Positions 1 through 43,499 of a DNA stretch of 64,000 nucleotides are shown piece after piece; the first letter of the stretch is position 1; every line of letters starts with the position of its first letter. The stretch comes from Sipunculus nudus (lineage: Eukaryota; Annelida; Sipuncula; Golfingiida; Sipunculidae). The notes below the pieces were generated by a model. The model saw only the letters and a program-made list of their open reading frames with translations, was not told the DNA's origin and made no database searches. The stretch spans positions 54,067,429-54,131,428 of the forward strand of contig CM049312.1 of the NCBI GenBank assembly GCA_026874595.1, written 5' to 3'. Made by a program: the position numbers and the translations under genes.

Positions 1-2365
1 GGGCAGCATCATGCAGACATACAATATCCAGGGGCACCAACATGCATACAGACAATATCTAGGGGCAGCAACATGCACACAGACAATATCCAGGGGCAGC
101 AACATGCACACAGACAATATCTAGGGGCAGCAACATGCAGACATAGTATAGAGGGGCAGCAACATGCAGACATAGTATCGAGGGGCAGCAACATGCATAC
201 AGATAATATCCAGGGGCAGCAACATTCGCCCAGATTATATCCAGCGGTAGCAAAATGCATACAGAATATCAAGGGGCAGCAACTTGTAAGCAACCTGCAT
301 ACAGAGAATATCCAGGGGCATCATGCATACAGAGAATATCCAGGGGCAGTAACATTTATACACTCATCATCAGTGTGGAACAAAATCCATCCACTTAAAA
401 ACATCCATCCATTGAACATCCTTTATCCACTCAAAATCCATGAGGAACAACATTCATCAACTCAACATCCATGACTTAACACATTCATCCAATAAACATC
501 AGGATACATATTCATCCACTGAACATCCTTGAGGAACAACTTTCATCCACTGAACATCCTTGAGGAACAACATTCATCCACTTAACACCAATGAAGAACA
601 ACAGTCATCTACTGAACATGCATCAGGATATTTTCATCCACTGAACGTCCTTGGGGAACAATATTCATCCACTAATTATCCATAAGGAACAACATTCTTC
701 CACTAATCATCCTTTGGGAACAACATTTGTCCTCTCAACACCAATGAGCAACATTCATCCACTGAACATACATCATGATATAAATGCATCTAGTCAACAT
801 CCATCATGATATACATTAATCCACACAACATGAATCAGGATACACATTCATCCGCTCAACATCCATCAGGATATACATTCATCCACTCAACATCCATCAG
901 GATATACATTCATCTGCTCAACATCCATCAGGATATACATTCATCCAGTCAACATCCATCAGGATATACATTCATCCACTCAACATCCATCAGAATATAC
1001 ATTCATCCACTCAACATCCATCAGGATATACATTCATCCAGTCAACATCCATCAGGATATACATTCATCCACTCAACATCCATCAGGATATACATTCATC
1101 TGCTCAACATCCATCAGGATATACATTCATCCACTCAACATCCATCCGGATATACATTCATCTGCTCAACACCCATCAGGATATACATTCATCCAGTCAA
1201 CATCCATCAGGATATACATTCATCCACTCAACATCCATTAGGATATACATTCATCATGTTAACATCCATCAGGATATACATTCATCCAATCAACATCCAT
1301 CAGAATATACATTCATCCACTCAACATCCATCAGGATATACATTCATCCAGTCAACATCCATCAGGATATACATTCATCCACTCAACATCCATCAGGATA
1401 TACATTCATCTGCTCAACATCCATCAGGATATACACATTCATCCAGTCAACATCCATCAGGACATACATTCATCCACTCATCATCCATCAGGATATACAT
1501 TCGTCCACTCAACATCTATCAGGACATAGAGTCTCCACTCAACATCCATCAGGATATACATTCATCCAGTTAACATCCATCAGGATATACATTCATCCGC
1601 TCAACATCCATCAGGATATACATTAATCCAGTCAACATCCATCAGGATATACATTTGTCCACTCACCATCCATCAGGACATACACTCATCCACTCAACAT
1701 CCATCAGGACATACATTCTTCCACTCAACATCCACAAGGACATACATTCATCCAGTCAACATGAATCAGGATATACATTCATCCACTCAACATATATCGT
1801 GATATACATTCATCAAGTTAACATCCATCAGGATATACATTCATCTGTCAATATCCATCAGGATATACATTCATCCACTTGACATCCATCAGGATATACA
1901 TTCATCCACTCAACATATATCGTGATATACATTCATCCAGTTAACATCCATCAGAATATACACTCACCCTCTCAACATCCATCAGGATATACATTCGTCC
2001 ACACAACATCCATCAAGATATACATTCATCTTGTAAACATCCATCAGGTTATACACTGATCCACTCAACATCCGTCAAGGTGTACATTCATCCACTCAAC
2101 ATCCATTAGGAACATTTGCCAACTCAGCACCCATGAGGAACATTTATTCACTCAACATCCATATGGAACGACATTCATCCACTCAACATCCATATGGAAT
2201 GACATTCATCCACTCAACATCATCAAGGAACATCATCCATCACAAGAGTATAAATGAAGAACAAAGACAACCAACAGGAGCAACTGGACAACATTCATTC
2301 TTAGAATATCTTGCAGTCACAACATTAATCCAGAATATACCTAGTATTAGGACAACCATCAATAG
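1..2365. repeat. 31-bp minisatellite with three subfamilies
   Basis: Tandem units of 31 bp, with a few of 29, fill the whole region and run off the left window edge. Subfamily A (1 to about 345) is built on GGGGCAGCAACATGCA; B (about 345-805 and 2100-2260) on GAGGAACAACATTCATCC; C (about 806-2100) on CATCAGGATATACATTCATC. The last units (2275-2360) look A-like again. Positions of the same motif step by 31, for example 512, 543, 574. Because 31 is not a multiple of three, all frames are visited in turn, and long open frames arise as by-products with a 31-residue periodicity. Confidence 0.95.
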
Positions 2366-5300
2366 TTTATTAAAATGTTTATTTCACATTTATTACAATA
2401 TATAAAACGTCACATATGTATATATATCAACACACCTATTGTATCCTTCCATGCAGTGAAAAGTACTACAAGTTGCAACATTCTCAATGGTAAAGACAGA
2501 CAAATGAGTAATAGCTCCAAAATGCTACATCACTCACTCCGTTAACATGCTCCTAGTGCCCACAACTACAATGACTATGTCCAGAATGAGCTCTTTATGC
2601 TATCAGAGCTAAGCTATCCAAGATTACCATCAGCTGAGCTGTTAGTTGAAGATTACATTTTTTATACAACCTATAAGGCTGCACTCCCTTGGGGAAAGTT
2701 GTCTTCCAGCTCAGCTGATCTAGGTCTATATGAGCGTCTTGGATTATGGCAGTTTGTGGAGGTGTAAAATATAAATCCTAATATAATACCCTACATGTCT
2801 GTGGACAGGCCAGCAAACACTCTCACCAATGCCAAGGTTCTGTCAGCAATATGTTACTGATAAATGTACAAATATATTGCTGAACAGCTTTCTCATATAT
2901 CTACGTGGTCATATAATACTCTTAACATTAATACCATCCCTTTGTTTTTCAAAGTCACCAAATCCTCTGTGACTCTCAGACATCTTTTCAGAAAAATATT
3001 GTAAAAGTGCTTAATATACTGTGTCTGGAAATGCTGGTGCATATGAAAGAACACTGGTAAAATTGAATGAGCTATTTAAACAACATCAGGAATTAACCAA
3101 GTACACACAGATGTTGGTCCACATGGACTTCAACATGGTCTTACCGTACATGAACTGTAAAATCTTGCTCCACTGATAAACGTGTATGCCCATTTTGTTT
3201 CAAATGCTCAATCAAGCTTAAGTAGTGCATGTGATTGGGGGAATCTGTACAACTGAATGCCTGAAAATACAATGATTCAATCTCATCCCAAATTAATACT
3301 AATCAGCATACCAAATAAATCCAACAAAACCAGATTGTGCTTATCTGTAAGGCTGCAGTCTTGTTTAACTTATTCTAGTTAGATATGAATAATTTAAGTT
3401 TAATATACACACTGGTTAGTATTGCAACATTTCCGGCATGAAGAATAATTGACACTGCCCATATTTGAGACACTTTTTAAGTATATATAAATGAGTTTAG
3501 TTGATACACTTGAAAGCAAATCACAGGCAAGTTCCAATTACTGCTATATTATTTATGTATTGATATATGAAATGGGCTGGATCTATTTACAAAAGAATTA
3601 TATAGAATTGCTGATCATGTGCAATCTTTCATAAAAACTGGAAGCTATAATCACCTTTCATTGTTTTAAACACCAAGTAATAAACTGGTTATTTAACACT
3701 TGAAAACCAGTACAGGGGTTAACACTTTGGTTTATATATTGAACAAGTGTTCTTGATCACTATATTCCCAGACCCGTAGAGTGGAGATTAAATAGAAGCT
3801 ATATACACAATGGAATGAGAACTGTGATCAACTCCACAAAACACAGGAGATCACACTTCCATCAACAGCATAGGGTTTACATAACAGAACTGGACACCAG
3901 GTTTAAAAGCAGCATGCATTCACTACTGAACACATTGGCAGAAATTACCTTTAATTATTAATAAGCAAAACAGGCAAGAATAATGTTATAATGTTTATAG
4001 ATCATTAATTTAAAACTTTTTCTGAAGTGATATTTACCTACGTAGCCTTTTTTAAATTCATAACAAGATTTTTTTGAAGAAGTAGTATACACACTGTATA
4101 TTTAATGAATTAAGTGAGGTTGAAGGGGGTCCAATTTCCTTCAATTCTTTCCAGAAGCATTTGCTATAAATTTCCTTTTTTCCCCCAAGCATGCAGACCT
4201 TTATAAAGAATGTTTGGTCACTGCTGCCAAGTGCCGTTCACAGAGCATGTCATCTGTATATATCATATTTTTGTATAGCACATATTTTTTTGTAGAGAAA
4301 TGAATTTATTTTATTACACTGAGGACCAAATATTACTTTTCTCACTGCAAAGATCCCTATGTATATTAGGCATTGCATAACTGGTTGTTTTTAAAACAAA
4401 ATTTCCAGAGATCTTTTTGAAACTACCATGTACCCATACCGTTAAATACCTATTCCCTGAGAAGCAACAGAGCAATAAAGCTCTGATCTATCCCATCCTA
4501 CAGACAGGAAGCTGCTGAATCTACTCTACGCACAGATATGTTTCAGGCTGCAGCACCTGCCATCTACTCACATTACATGACCATCTCCCTGATTCCAACT
4601 GGGTCACATGACCATTTTACTACCGCAAACTGGGTCACATGACCATTTCACAATCTCAATATGGCTCACATGACCATCTTACTACCTCCAAATGGATCAT
4701 ATGACCATCTTACTACCTCCAAATGGATCACATGACCATTTCACAATCTCAATATGGGTCACATGACCACCTTACTACCACCAACTGGGTCACATGACCA
4801 TCTAACTGCTTTAAAACGGGTCTGTTCCATGCAATATTCATAAAAAGACAGGAGGGTGGATTTTTAGCACATTTTTTTTACCAGATGTAATGAAATAAAG
4901 GGCTAGGACAAGGTTTATTGGTAGAATATTTCTTAATGAAGACAAATACATATCTGAAACTTCCATGAGATATATTTTGTGTGTCAGTTTATGGTAAAAA
5001 TGGCCAGACTTGATATCATCACAGGTCTGTGACCCCCTAAATATACATAATTCAACCAAAGCAGCTACCTATACTATTTATTATGATCAAATGTAGAATT
5101 TAATTATAAAATGAAAGTGCAAGTCCAAATGTGATATCTACACTACCAAATGATTGTGCATAAAATGTATATATAGGTGTATAAATTTAAATAATATTAT
5201 TATATATACTATGTTCCCATCCCATGATTATGGATGAAAAAAGTACAAAATAACACACACTATTAAAACCTAACCTAATCTACATCTCATACATATGATT

Positions 5301-6948
5301 AGTATATCTTACAGAAGTATGATACATCCCATGTCCCACAATGACGCACATCTACCTGGACGAACACAAATGGAAAAGGGCTTTGGTGAACCAAACAAAT
5401 TCACTCGCTAATCGAGTGAATAACAATGATGTGTCTATATATACTGCAATGAACACTCAAGACACACATAAAGCAGTGATCCCATACATAAAGGCACAAC
5501 AATATCCACACACGCAGCCCACAGGCCAGATACAGAACTACTCCTCCAGACACTTGCCATGTCTTTGGTTCAGTGGCACAAAATAATTACAGGTCTCCAC
5601 CCGATTATTCACACACACTCACAATTTGTAACGTAACTGGTGTGTGTCTGCAAGCTGCAAATGTCAGCTGTAGCAGAACAGAGATGGAGGCAATAAATAT
5701 ATCGAGAAAATACTTAAAATGTATTGCCATGGAACATGATGGGCGTTTACACAACTGATGTTGTTTCTCATGGGTTACTCAGCACCAGATCATACACAGA
5801 TTGCATCCAGTAAACCAGGCGGGGAAAAACGAAGATATTCACAATATATAATATCCCAGCGAAAGTTCTGATTCTTCGTGTTTAGGTTTGTTTGTTCTTG
5901 GGATGGATGTTTCCCTGCAGTTTGGGTGCCAGTTAAGGCTGAAGAGTCTTTGTATCTGATTGTTGAAATCAATTTATATATACAAAAGCATCCTCTCAAC
6001 ATACAGGCAAGGTTTATATTTGGTGTTTTAATCTCATGTCAAAAAGAGGACTTGCGCTCACAGCACACTTGTATGTCCTTTCTAATACAGCTGGCGTTAC
6101 TATTTGGTCTTGCACTGTTCCCTAATACATGTAAACAGTGTGGGCTCGAGGAGTTAAAATATAAATAAATATGTACACATGGTCTGGATAAGCCAAACTT
6201 GTTTCTCCCCTCACTGCTCTTGCAGTGTGTGAACAAAATGACCAGATCTTCTAGAATCACACCAGCTTGAGAGCAGAGTTTGGAATCTTCTATGTACAGA
6301 CTACTCTTCAAGCCGTGTGGGTGATACACATTGCATTGACTTCTTGCACAAATATTAGTATGAGTGTTCATAATAAATATATGTTCACAAAATACAAGAA
6401 CACATTGAGATCTGCACTTGGCTTTAACCTCCGAAACCCACCACCTTAAATAAACCTCATGTAAAATAGAAAAAGCTCTTTGAGGACCATGACTTGAGAT
6501 TTAACACAAAAAGTGTCATAATTATTACATAAAATGAGCATCCTTTTTGGGAACTGACTCCTGCTCATTATTTGGTTTCTATGACAACATGCATAAATTA
6601 TTAAGATTACCCCTGCGTACACCAATAGCATGAGCTGATGTGTTCTCATGAGGAATGATCTGACGTGGCTGTACAAAAAAGGTAACAGCACCATATGATA
6701 CGTGCTGTTCTACCAATAAACCTCACCCCCCCACACACCACAAGTAATGATCTGATGTAAAAGTGAAAATTAACCAGTTAATATGTACACAGGTTGGGTG
6801 TGCTAAGACACACCCACTCAATTACAAAAAACTCCCAACCTGCTCAGTGTCACTCACACAGCCATGGAAGGCTTGCAATTGATCCATAAATAATAAATAT
6901 GCACATAAATTAGGCTAATGATGCAATGGCAATTAAAATGAGGTATTG
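2366..6948 (-). other. 3' flank / probable 3' UTR of NLK
   Basis: No coding region is recognised. The NLK transcript must end in or beyond this stretch. AATAAA signals on the minus strand occur near 5075, 4915 and 4305, but which one is used cannot be decided by eye. It holds the 31-bp array at 4573-4812. The rest is plain AT-rich sequence; short open frames here show no recognisable domain. Confidence 0.6.
4573..4812. repeat. 31-bp tandem array carrying TCACATGACC
   Basis: About eight copies. The motif TCACATGACC or a close variant starts at 4604, 4635, 4666, 4697, 4728, 4759 and 4790, exactly 31 bases apart, with a weaker copy near 4575. The spacers alternate between CATCTTACTACCTCCAAATGG and CATTTCACAATCTCAATATGG types. 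The core contains the E-box CACATG. Confidence 0.95.
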
Positions 6949-38143
<31,195 letters not shown>

Positions 38144-38760
38144 ACTGACTTTGCTCCGTATCCTAAATGGGCCTCACACTTTACTGAAATCTCCGGGCTC
38201 GCACAGCGTACTCACTTCATGTGCATCCTTTATGCTTGGTTCATACTTGGACTAGAATATAATCTAGCAGGCAGCGAAGTTTTAAGTTCGCTGCTCGCTT
38301 CTGGTCAAATATATACAGACATGAATTTGGCCCAGTGTAGAGACCCACTGACTCACGCAAGGAGTCTCACACAAAGACGTCACGTGATACATTTAAATCC
38401 ACTCACTGGCTGTGACGTCAGCACCCAATGGTTGCGGATCCACGTCTGACATCAATTCTGCGCATCCCAAGAACTGTGATATTTATTTTATACTGTAAGC
38501 ACATGGCGGCCGGATTACAGACCGTCATTACAAAGGATTGAATTATATCAAGTTCACGCGCTGAAGTAACTAAATGATAAAACCCGTCATATATGTAGGC
38601 CTTTGGCGTAAACATATATGATCTTATGCGGGTTTAGTTATCCAACGTCCGCGTGTGGGGATAAATGTTACACAACATGAGATAATCGTCATATAGGCCC
38701 TACGTACCTGACGGAAAGAAAAACAACCTGGAAATTAGTTATGATGTAAAAAAAGAAAGC
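38144..38760 (-). promoter_or_regulatory. Putative NLK promoter / 5' UTR
   Basis: Immediately upstream of the NLK start codon and richer in CG dinucleotides than its surroundings. Matches: full palindromic CRE TGACGTCA at 38413-38420, GACGTCACGTGA (CRE half-site overlapping E-box CACGTG) at 38376-38387, CCAAT at 38424-38428 (plus strand), and a YY1-like ACATGGCGGCC near 38502-38512. No TATA box is placed. The TSS is unknown; clustering before a housekeeping-type kinase gene is the reason for the call. Confidence 0.5.
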
Positions 38761-38854
38761 GTGTTTACGAGATGTGGTGTCAGTAACGTTACTCAGAAGT
38801 AACAGGTACGAGTGATGGCCGTCAGCTGAAAAGTGTTAATTAGAGTGCAGACAT

Positions 38855-38858
<4 letters not shown>

Positions 38859-38937
<79 letters not shown>
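38859..38937. repeat. (AT)n microsatellite, about 39 units
   Basis: Uninterrupted AT run of about 78 bp, roughly 720 bp upstream of the NLK start codon. Open frames of Ile-Tyr repeats here are artefacts. Confidence 0.98.
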
Positions 38938-38939
<2 letters not shown>

Positions 38940-40950
38940 ATTTTGTGGTCGGTTAAAAAAAAGATACAGGCCTTCATGGATATATAAAAAAATGAGTAAT
39001 TTAATCTTGTATGTGTGCATGGTTTTACCAGTGTCGAAATATACATATACCGAAATAGCTAAAGCTAAAGGCTTAAATTGTTTTAACAGGGTAATGTCAT
39101 AATATTCAGATAATGAATTGCACCGTTAATTTCAGTGTGTAATGAATTAAACTAGAACCAGGCGTGCTGAACTGTCCTTTAAATTAATTTATATTTAACA
39201 TGTAATGTATAGCCTTTATACAACGCTGGAATATTGATTAAGTATATATGTGCATACTCAATTTCTTGTCAATATATTTCCGCAGGTGTAAGGTCGTACT
39301 ATATTTTAAATGATCTACATACATCTACTAATATTTAAAGGTTATACTATACTGATATTTAGCTGAGGTGATCTAAATGTGTATTACGTTTAATTTTCAT
39401 AACGTTGACTTTCGTCTAATGATTTCCCAATCATAAGAGCTTTAAAATTAAAGATTATATATATATACATGTATATATATTTTATTTCCAAAGTAAACGT
39501 TATCCATGATAGTCATTGTTATGCTTTGTAAAGAATGAATTATTCTTACCTATCAAAACAGTTTGTTCATGCCATATTATATATGGCACATGAGTATATA
39601 AACGACAAAGAATGCACCACTAATTACAGCCCGCCGACAAATCCGGATTACATAATCTTGTTACATTATAAAGATCGTAATTAGGCCTACGCACTTCGGT
39701 GTGGTGACGGTTTTTACGGTGCGAGGGATGGACCAGACAATTCAAGTGGAGGGATACTCACCTGTACGGGAAGCAAAGGCTTCAATGTTCTCTCAACTGT
39801 TGAAATGTTTGTAGGACTACAAGAAAAAGTGCCAGCCCATCCATTTGAACCACTACTCTTGATATAATTCTTTACACAGACGCTATAAAGAATGGGTAAA
39901 GAAATTATCATTTTAATTATACTGACAATTAATGTAATTGTTGGTAAATGTGTATGGTAGGAATAATTGTCTCTATATATATAATCTCAATTTAAGTCTG
40001 TTTGGTCCTATTTATACAGATAAATATTTCGGACCTTATAACTTGGATTAGTAATTACTGTTCACTAATCTTGTCACTGAAGGAGGCACGGTCTCTGAAG
40101 GAAAGGACATTTACCCCCCCCCCCCCCCAGGTAGATAATAACTTGGAAAAGATTCATTTAAGCACTAATTATACTGCAAAAATGTTTGAACACTGTAACA
40201 AGTATCGGCCATCGAAATAAAGTAAATATAAATGGGAACTGACTCTAAAGAAGCAGGGCGGACAGGGCTCGTGGTTTTTTTTTTGTGTGTAGGCCTATCA
40301 ATGCTATTTCTAAGAGTTGTAGACAGAAAGGGGGTGGGGTGGGGGGGGGGGGGGGGGGCATTTGCCCCTGAGACCAACAGCACATTGCTTCTACCAGTAA
40401 AGTAATTGCCGTACTACCAGTAAAGTAATTGCCGTATAGTCTTTATAGCCTCTTTATAGTATATACATCAGAAATTGTATATAAAATTAAGTATATAATT
40501 ACGTATAAAGTAGTGCAAAGTAAATGAACTTAACAGGCTAAACAAGTTAAATCGACCAAGCCACCATATATGCTCACAGGTAAACACTTTATGTATGATA
40601 AAAAAGGATTTATTGTAACTTTAAAAGTTCAACCATATATATACACCGCTTTCACATCACTTGGGTGTAATAAAAAAAAAAGAAGAAGAGAATATTCTGA
40701 GAAATTGAAAACAAAATTACTTAGATTAACAAGTAGATGGCACCACTAGTCCTATACGGAAAGAAGAAAAATAATGTCGATGCACAATGTATGACAACTT
40801 GTGGTAGGTATTTCTGCATGTTCAAGTGGAATAATGCGTCTCATAAATTCTTAATTAAAACCCAGAAAGATTCTGATTGTTACAGTCACATAAATAACAA
40901 GTGGCTCCTTGGCCTTGACGCTCGACTGAATTTGACATGTATTATAAGAA
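38938..40950. other. Region upstream of NLK, no clear gene
   Basis: AT-rich sequence with a C tract at about 40113-40128, a G tract at about 40331-40358 and a duplicated ACTACCAGTAAAGTAATTGCC near 40391. Includes the candidate small exon at 39762-39816. Otherwise nothing is recognised. Confidence 0.6.
39762..39816 (-). other. Candidate 55-nt exon between strong splice sites
   Basis: On the minus strand ACTTTTTCTTGTAG directly precedes 39816, and GTACAG|GTGAGT follows 39762. One frame is open across it (one leading base, then 18 codons reading PTNISTVERTLKPLLPVQ). It could be an upstream exon of an NLK isoform, part of a neighbouring gene, or chance. Confidence 0.3.
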
Positions 40951-41335
40951 TTAAGTTACCTAATTTCAGGATTCAAAGGAGACTTGCCAAGGATCTCCCA
41001 GGATTTTACAATAGAAAGTTCTAAGGAAAATGAAGCCTGTCTGTGTAGATGCTCATATTCATATTTTTGGCCCATAGCTAACACAATATATAGCCTATTA
41101 GGTCACCATGACCCAGTTTCATTTTTCCACGAGAGATTTTCCAGAAACTACATGGGTGTTGCATAAGAAAACTCTAGGCCTGACAAATACAATTTGTGTC
41201 CATCTGACATTAAAGGTGGTCAAAATCATGTTTTCGGCCCGTAGATCGCAAAATATAGGTTACAATGACCTAATTTTAGGTTTCCAAGAACGTTTGTCTA
41301 GGACCTCCCTGAATGTTACAATGCGGCACGTCCTG
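40950..41335. repeat. Dispersed repeat, three about 156-bp units with AGGTCA inverted repeats
   Basis: The block TTACCTAATTTCAGG near 40952 recurs as AGGTCACCATGACCCAGTTTC at 41100-41120 and AGGTTACAATGACCTAATTTTAGG at 41257-41280, spaced about 156 bp. Each is followed by GATTTTCC / CTCCC-type sequence. Related to 33230-33300. The overlapping plus-strand open frame of about 150 codons is judged a by-product. Confidence 0.7.
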
Positions 41336-42061
41336 GCTGCATGTATACATGCCCCTGATATTACTGATAAAGGCAAAGTCTCCGATACAAAGGATTTTTT
41401 GGGTACTTTCATCCATCTTGTACAACTAATAAAGTCCTCTTTGATAAATTATAGGTATATTATTAGTTTGCGTTCATCCCCATTCGTGTTTGCGTGTCTG
41501 GTTGTGTGTGTGTCTCCGATTTTTAACTATATATCTCATACAGTCATAAAAGGAATATCATGATATTTAAAGGGCATCTCGGGAATAGGCCATTGAAGAA
41601 TGGATTATATTTTGGTGTCGGTCCTGCCCAAGATCGGATACATGAACGTCATCAAAGAATGTTCTCTAATGTACAGTGACTTAGGCACGAACGAATCTGG
41701 GAATATGGGCCGATTAAGTAAATGTAAACACGGTTTTCGGAGCATCCAACAAAAAATATCCCCCCCCCCCACCCCCACACACTCACAAAGCCACATCGCG
41801 GAAACTTTTATTCTTCAGAATTCCATATTTTTAGTTTAGTATGGAATTGTACTGAAATAGGATTTAGCAATGTCGGGGAAAGTTCACAAGCGTAAGTGAT
41901 ACTTTTTAAAGATTGGCTTGGTCGGTTCCATTAAAATGGTCGTATTATGTGACACTGATATGTGTGATGATACTGTATATTTACTTCCTTTTCTATTTCC
42001 TAATGTCCTCGGTATTATCAGCTATGGTCCTGTAATACTAAAATATAACAATTTCGAAAGT

Positions 42062-42064
<3 letters not shown>

Positions 42065-42150
<86 letters not shown>
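42065..42150. repeat. (TA)n(GA)n compound microsatellite
   Basis: TA run to about 42113, directly followed by a GA run to about 42150. Open frames of Ile-Tyr and Arg-Glu repeats here are artefacts. Confidence 0.97.
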
Positions 42151-42153
<3 letters not shown>

Positions 42154-42541
42154 AATAAAAACACTATTATAGTACAATGCAGAGTTGCTGAGCTGAGGAA
42201 AGCGGGCGTTGGATGGAAACTCGACCGTCATGCTGTTTCAGTAAGGTAATGCCATAAATCACATTTTGTTTATAGTCTAACAGAAAGTTTTATCATTAAT
42301 TTGTCGGCTCAGGTATCAGGTTTGCCAACCCTCTGAGAGAATATGCATGCACACATACATGCATATACCGATATAAATCCAGATTTATTATTTTGAACTG
42401 TGGACGAATTTAGTAGTTTAGAATATATCGTTGATATTTCTTGTAGGCCTATGAAACAACATAAAGGAAAGTAGTTGTAATGGTGCAGGTGTTACAGGTT
42501 TATCTCGTCCCAGCATTCCCGCATCCTTAAAGACAAATAAA

Positions 42542-42878
42542 TGTCGGGAGATGAAAAGATATAAGTTCACGGGAAGTATTTTTCCGAGACATATGTTACA
42601 CGGGTTAAGGTTTCCGTTTCACAGGAATCGACAAGTCATAGCAGATGGAAAATTGCGATTTTGGTGGCAGTAAAACCATCGTTTCCCAGTGAAAATGTGC
42701 GATGAAAAAGGAGTTCATGGGATGACCGTGAGAAGACTGTGAGGCAGCAGGCTTAGGGTGCAGGCAAAACCTACGGAGTAGTGGGGGTTTTGTTTTGGTC
42801 AACTTATTACTGTGTTCAACAGTACGAACATAGCTCGATTGTCCTATCACCCATATCCACTCACCGAAAGACTGAAAA
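42542..42878 (+). repeat. 5' LTR
   Basis: Starts TGTCGGGAGATGAAAAGA, with GGAGTTCATGGGATGA, GGTTTTGTTTTGGTCA and CACTCACCGAAAGACTGAAAA shared with the 3' copy. The right boundary is not exact; no clean CA end or primer-binding site was found. Confidence 0.8.
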
Positions 42879-43499
42879 AAAATATTCGCCGACAATTGGC
42901 ACAGCCTGCAGGATATATTCTAAATGTGGGACTTACAGGGCTCATATGAAGGCAAAACGACAATTATTTTTAAATAACTTGTGTAAATAGAGCTATCATT
43001 GTAATTGAACGGAATGTTATTATGCATTATCGATAAAGACGTAACCTGGCATATTCTGGTTCAAGGTTGGTTCTGTGCTGACTGAATAATGTGATGTTAA
43101 TGTGTAACACTTTAACTGCGATTAAGAGTTCAGTAATTCCTCATACTTTCAGTGCGAAATTATCAACATGGGAGAGAATGTATATTTAATTTGTTTAATG
43201 TTGGCTTTGCATAGATTTATCTCCTGCTGGATGTCGGAATGCGGAATGATATGACATTTGTTGTTTATAATTTCCTGATAACTATTTGAATTTGTTACCG
43301 AAACAATTCAGAACTGCAACATCATGAGATTAAGATGTGCAATGTTTGAAAACCGTTGCCAGGTTGGGAGCTCTACTTGGTGGTGCAGTGTTTATTATTC
43401 ATCCGTTAGAGTGGCAGAGCAGGATTTGTAAGTCTGTCAGCTGTAGGGCTTTTGATGATCGTAAGTTGTGTTTGAACTATTACGATGCAATTGTACAGG

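Noticed and set aside
806-1573. 255-codon open frame with repeating Ile/His/Ser peptide
   Set aside because: It is a by-product of the 31-bp minisatellite; the same DNA is open in several frames because 31 is not a multiple of three, and no signal or domain is seen.
1-2365. Possible CRISPR array
   Set aside because: Units abut without unique spacers and the genome is eukaryotic.
38793-39102. Open frames of alternating Ile-Tyr
   Set aside because: Translation of the (AT)n microsatellite.
41918-42231. Open frames ending in Arg-Glu or Ser-Leu repeats
   Set aside because: Translation of the (TA)n(GA)n tract.
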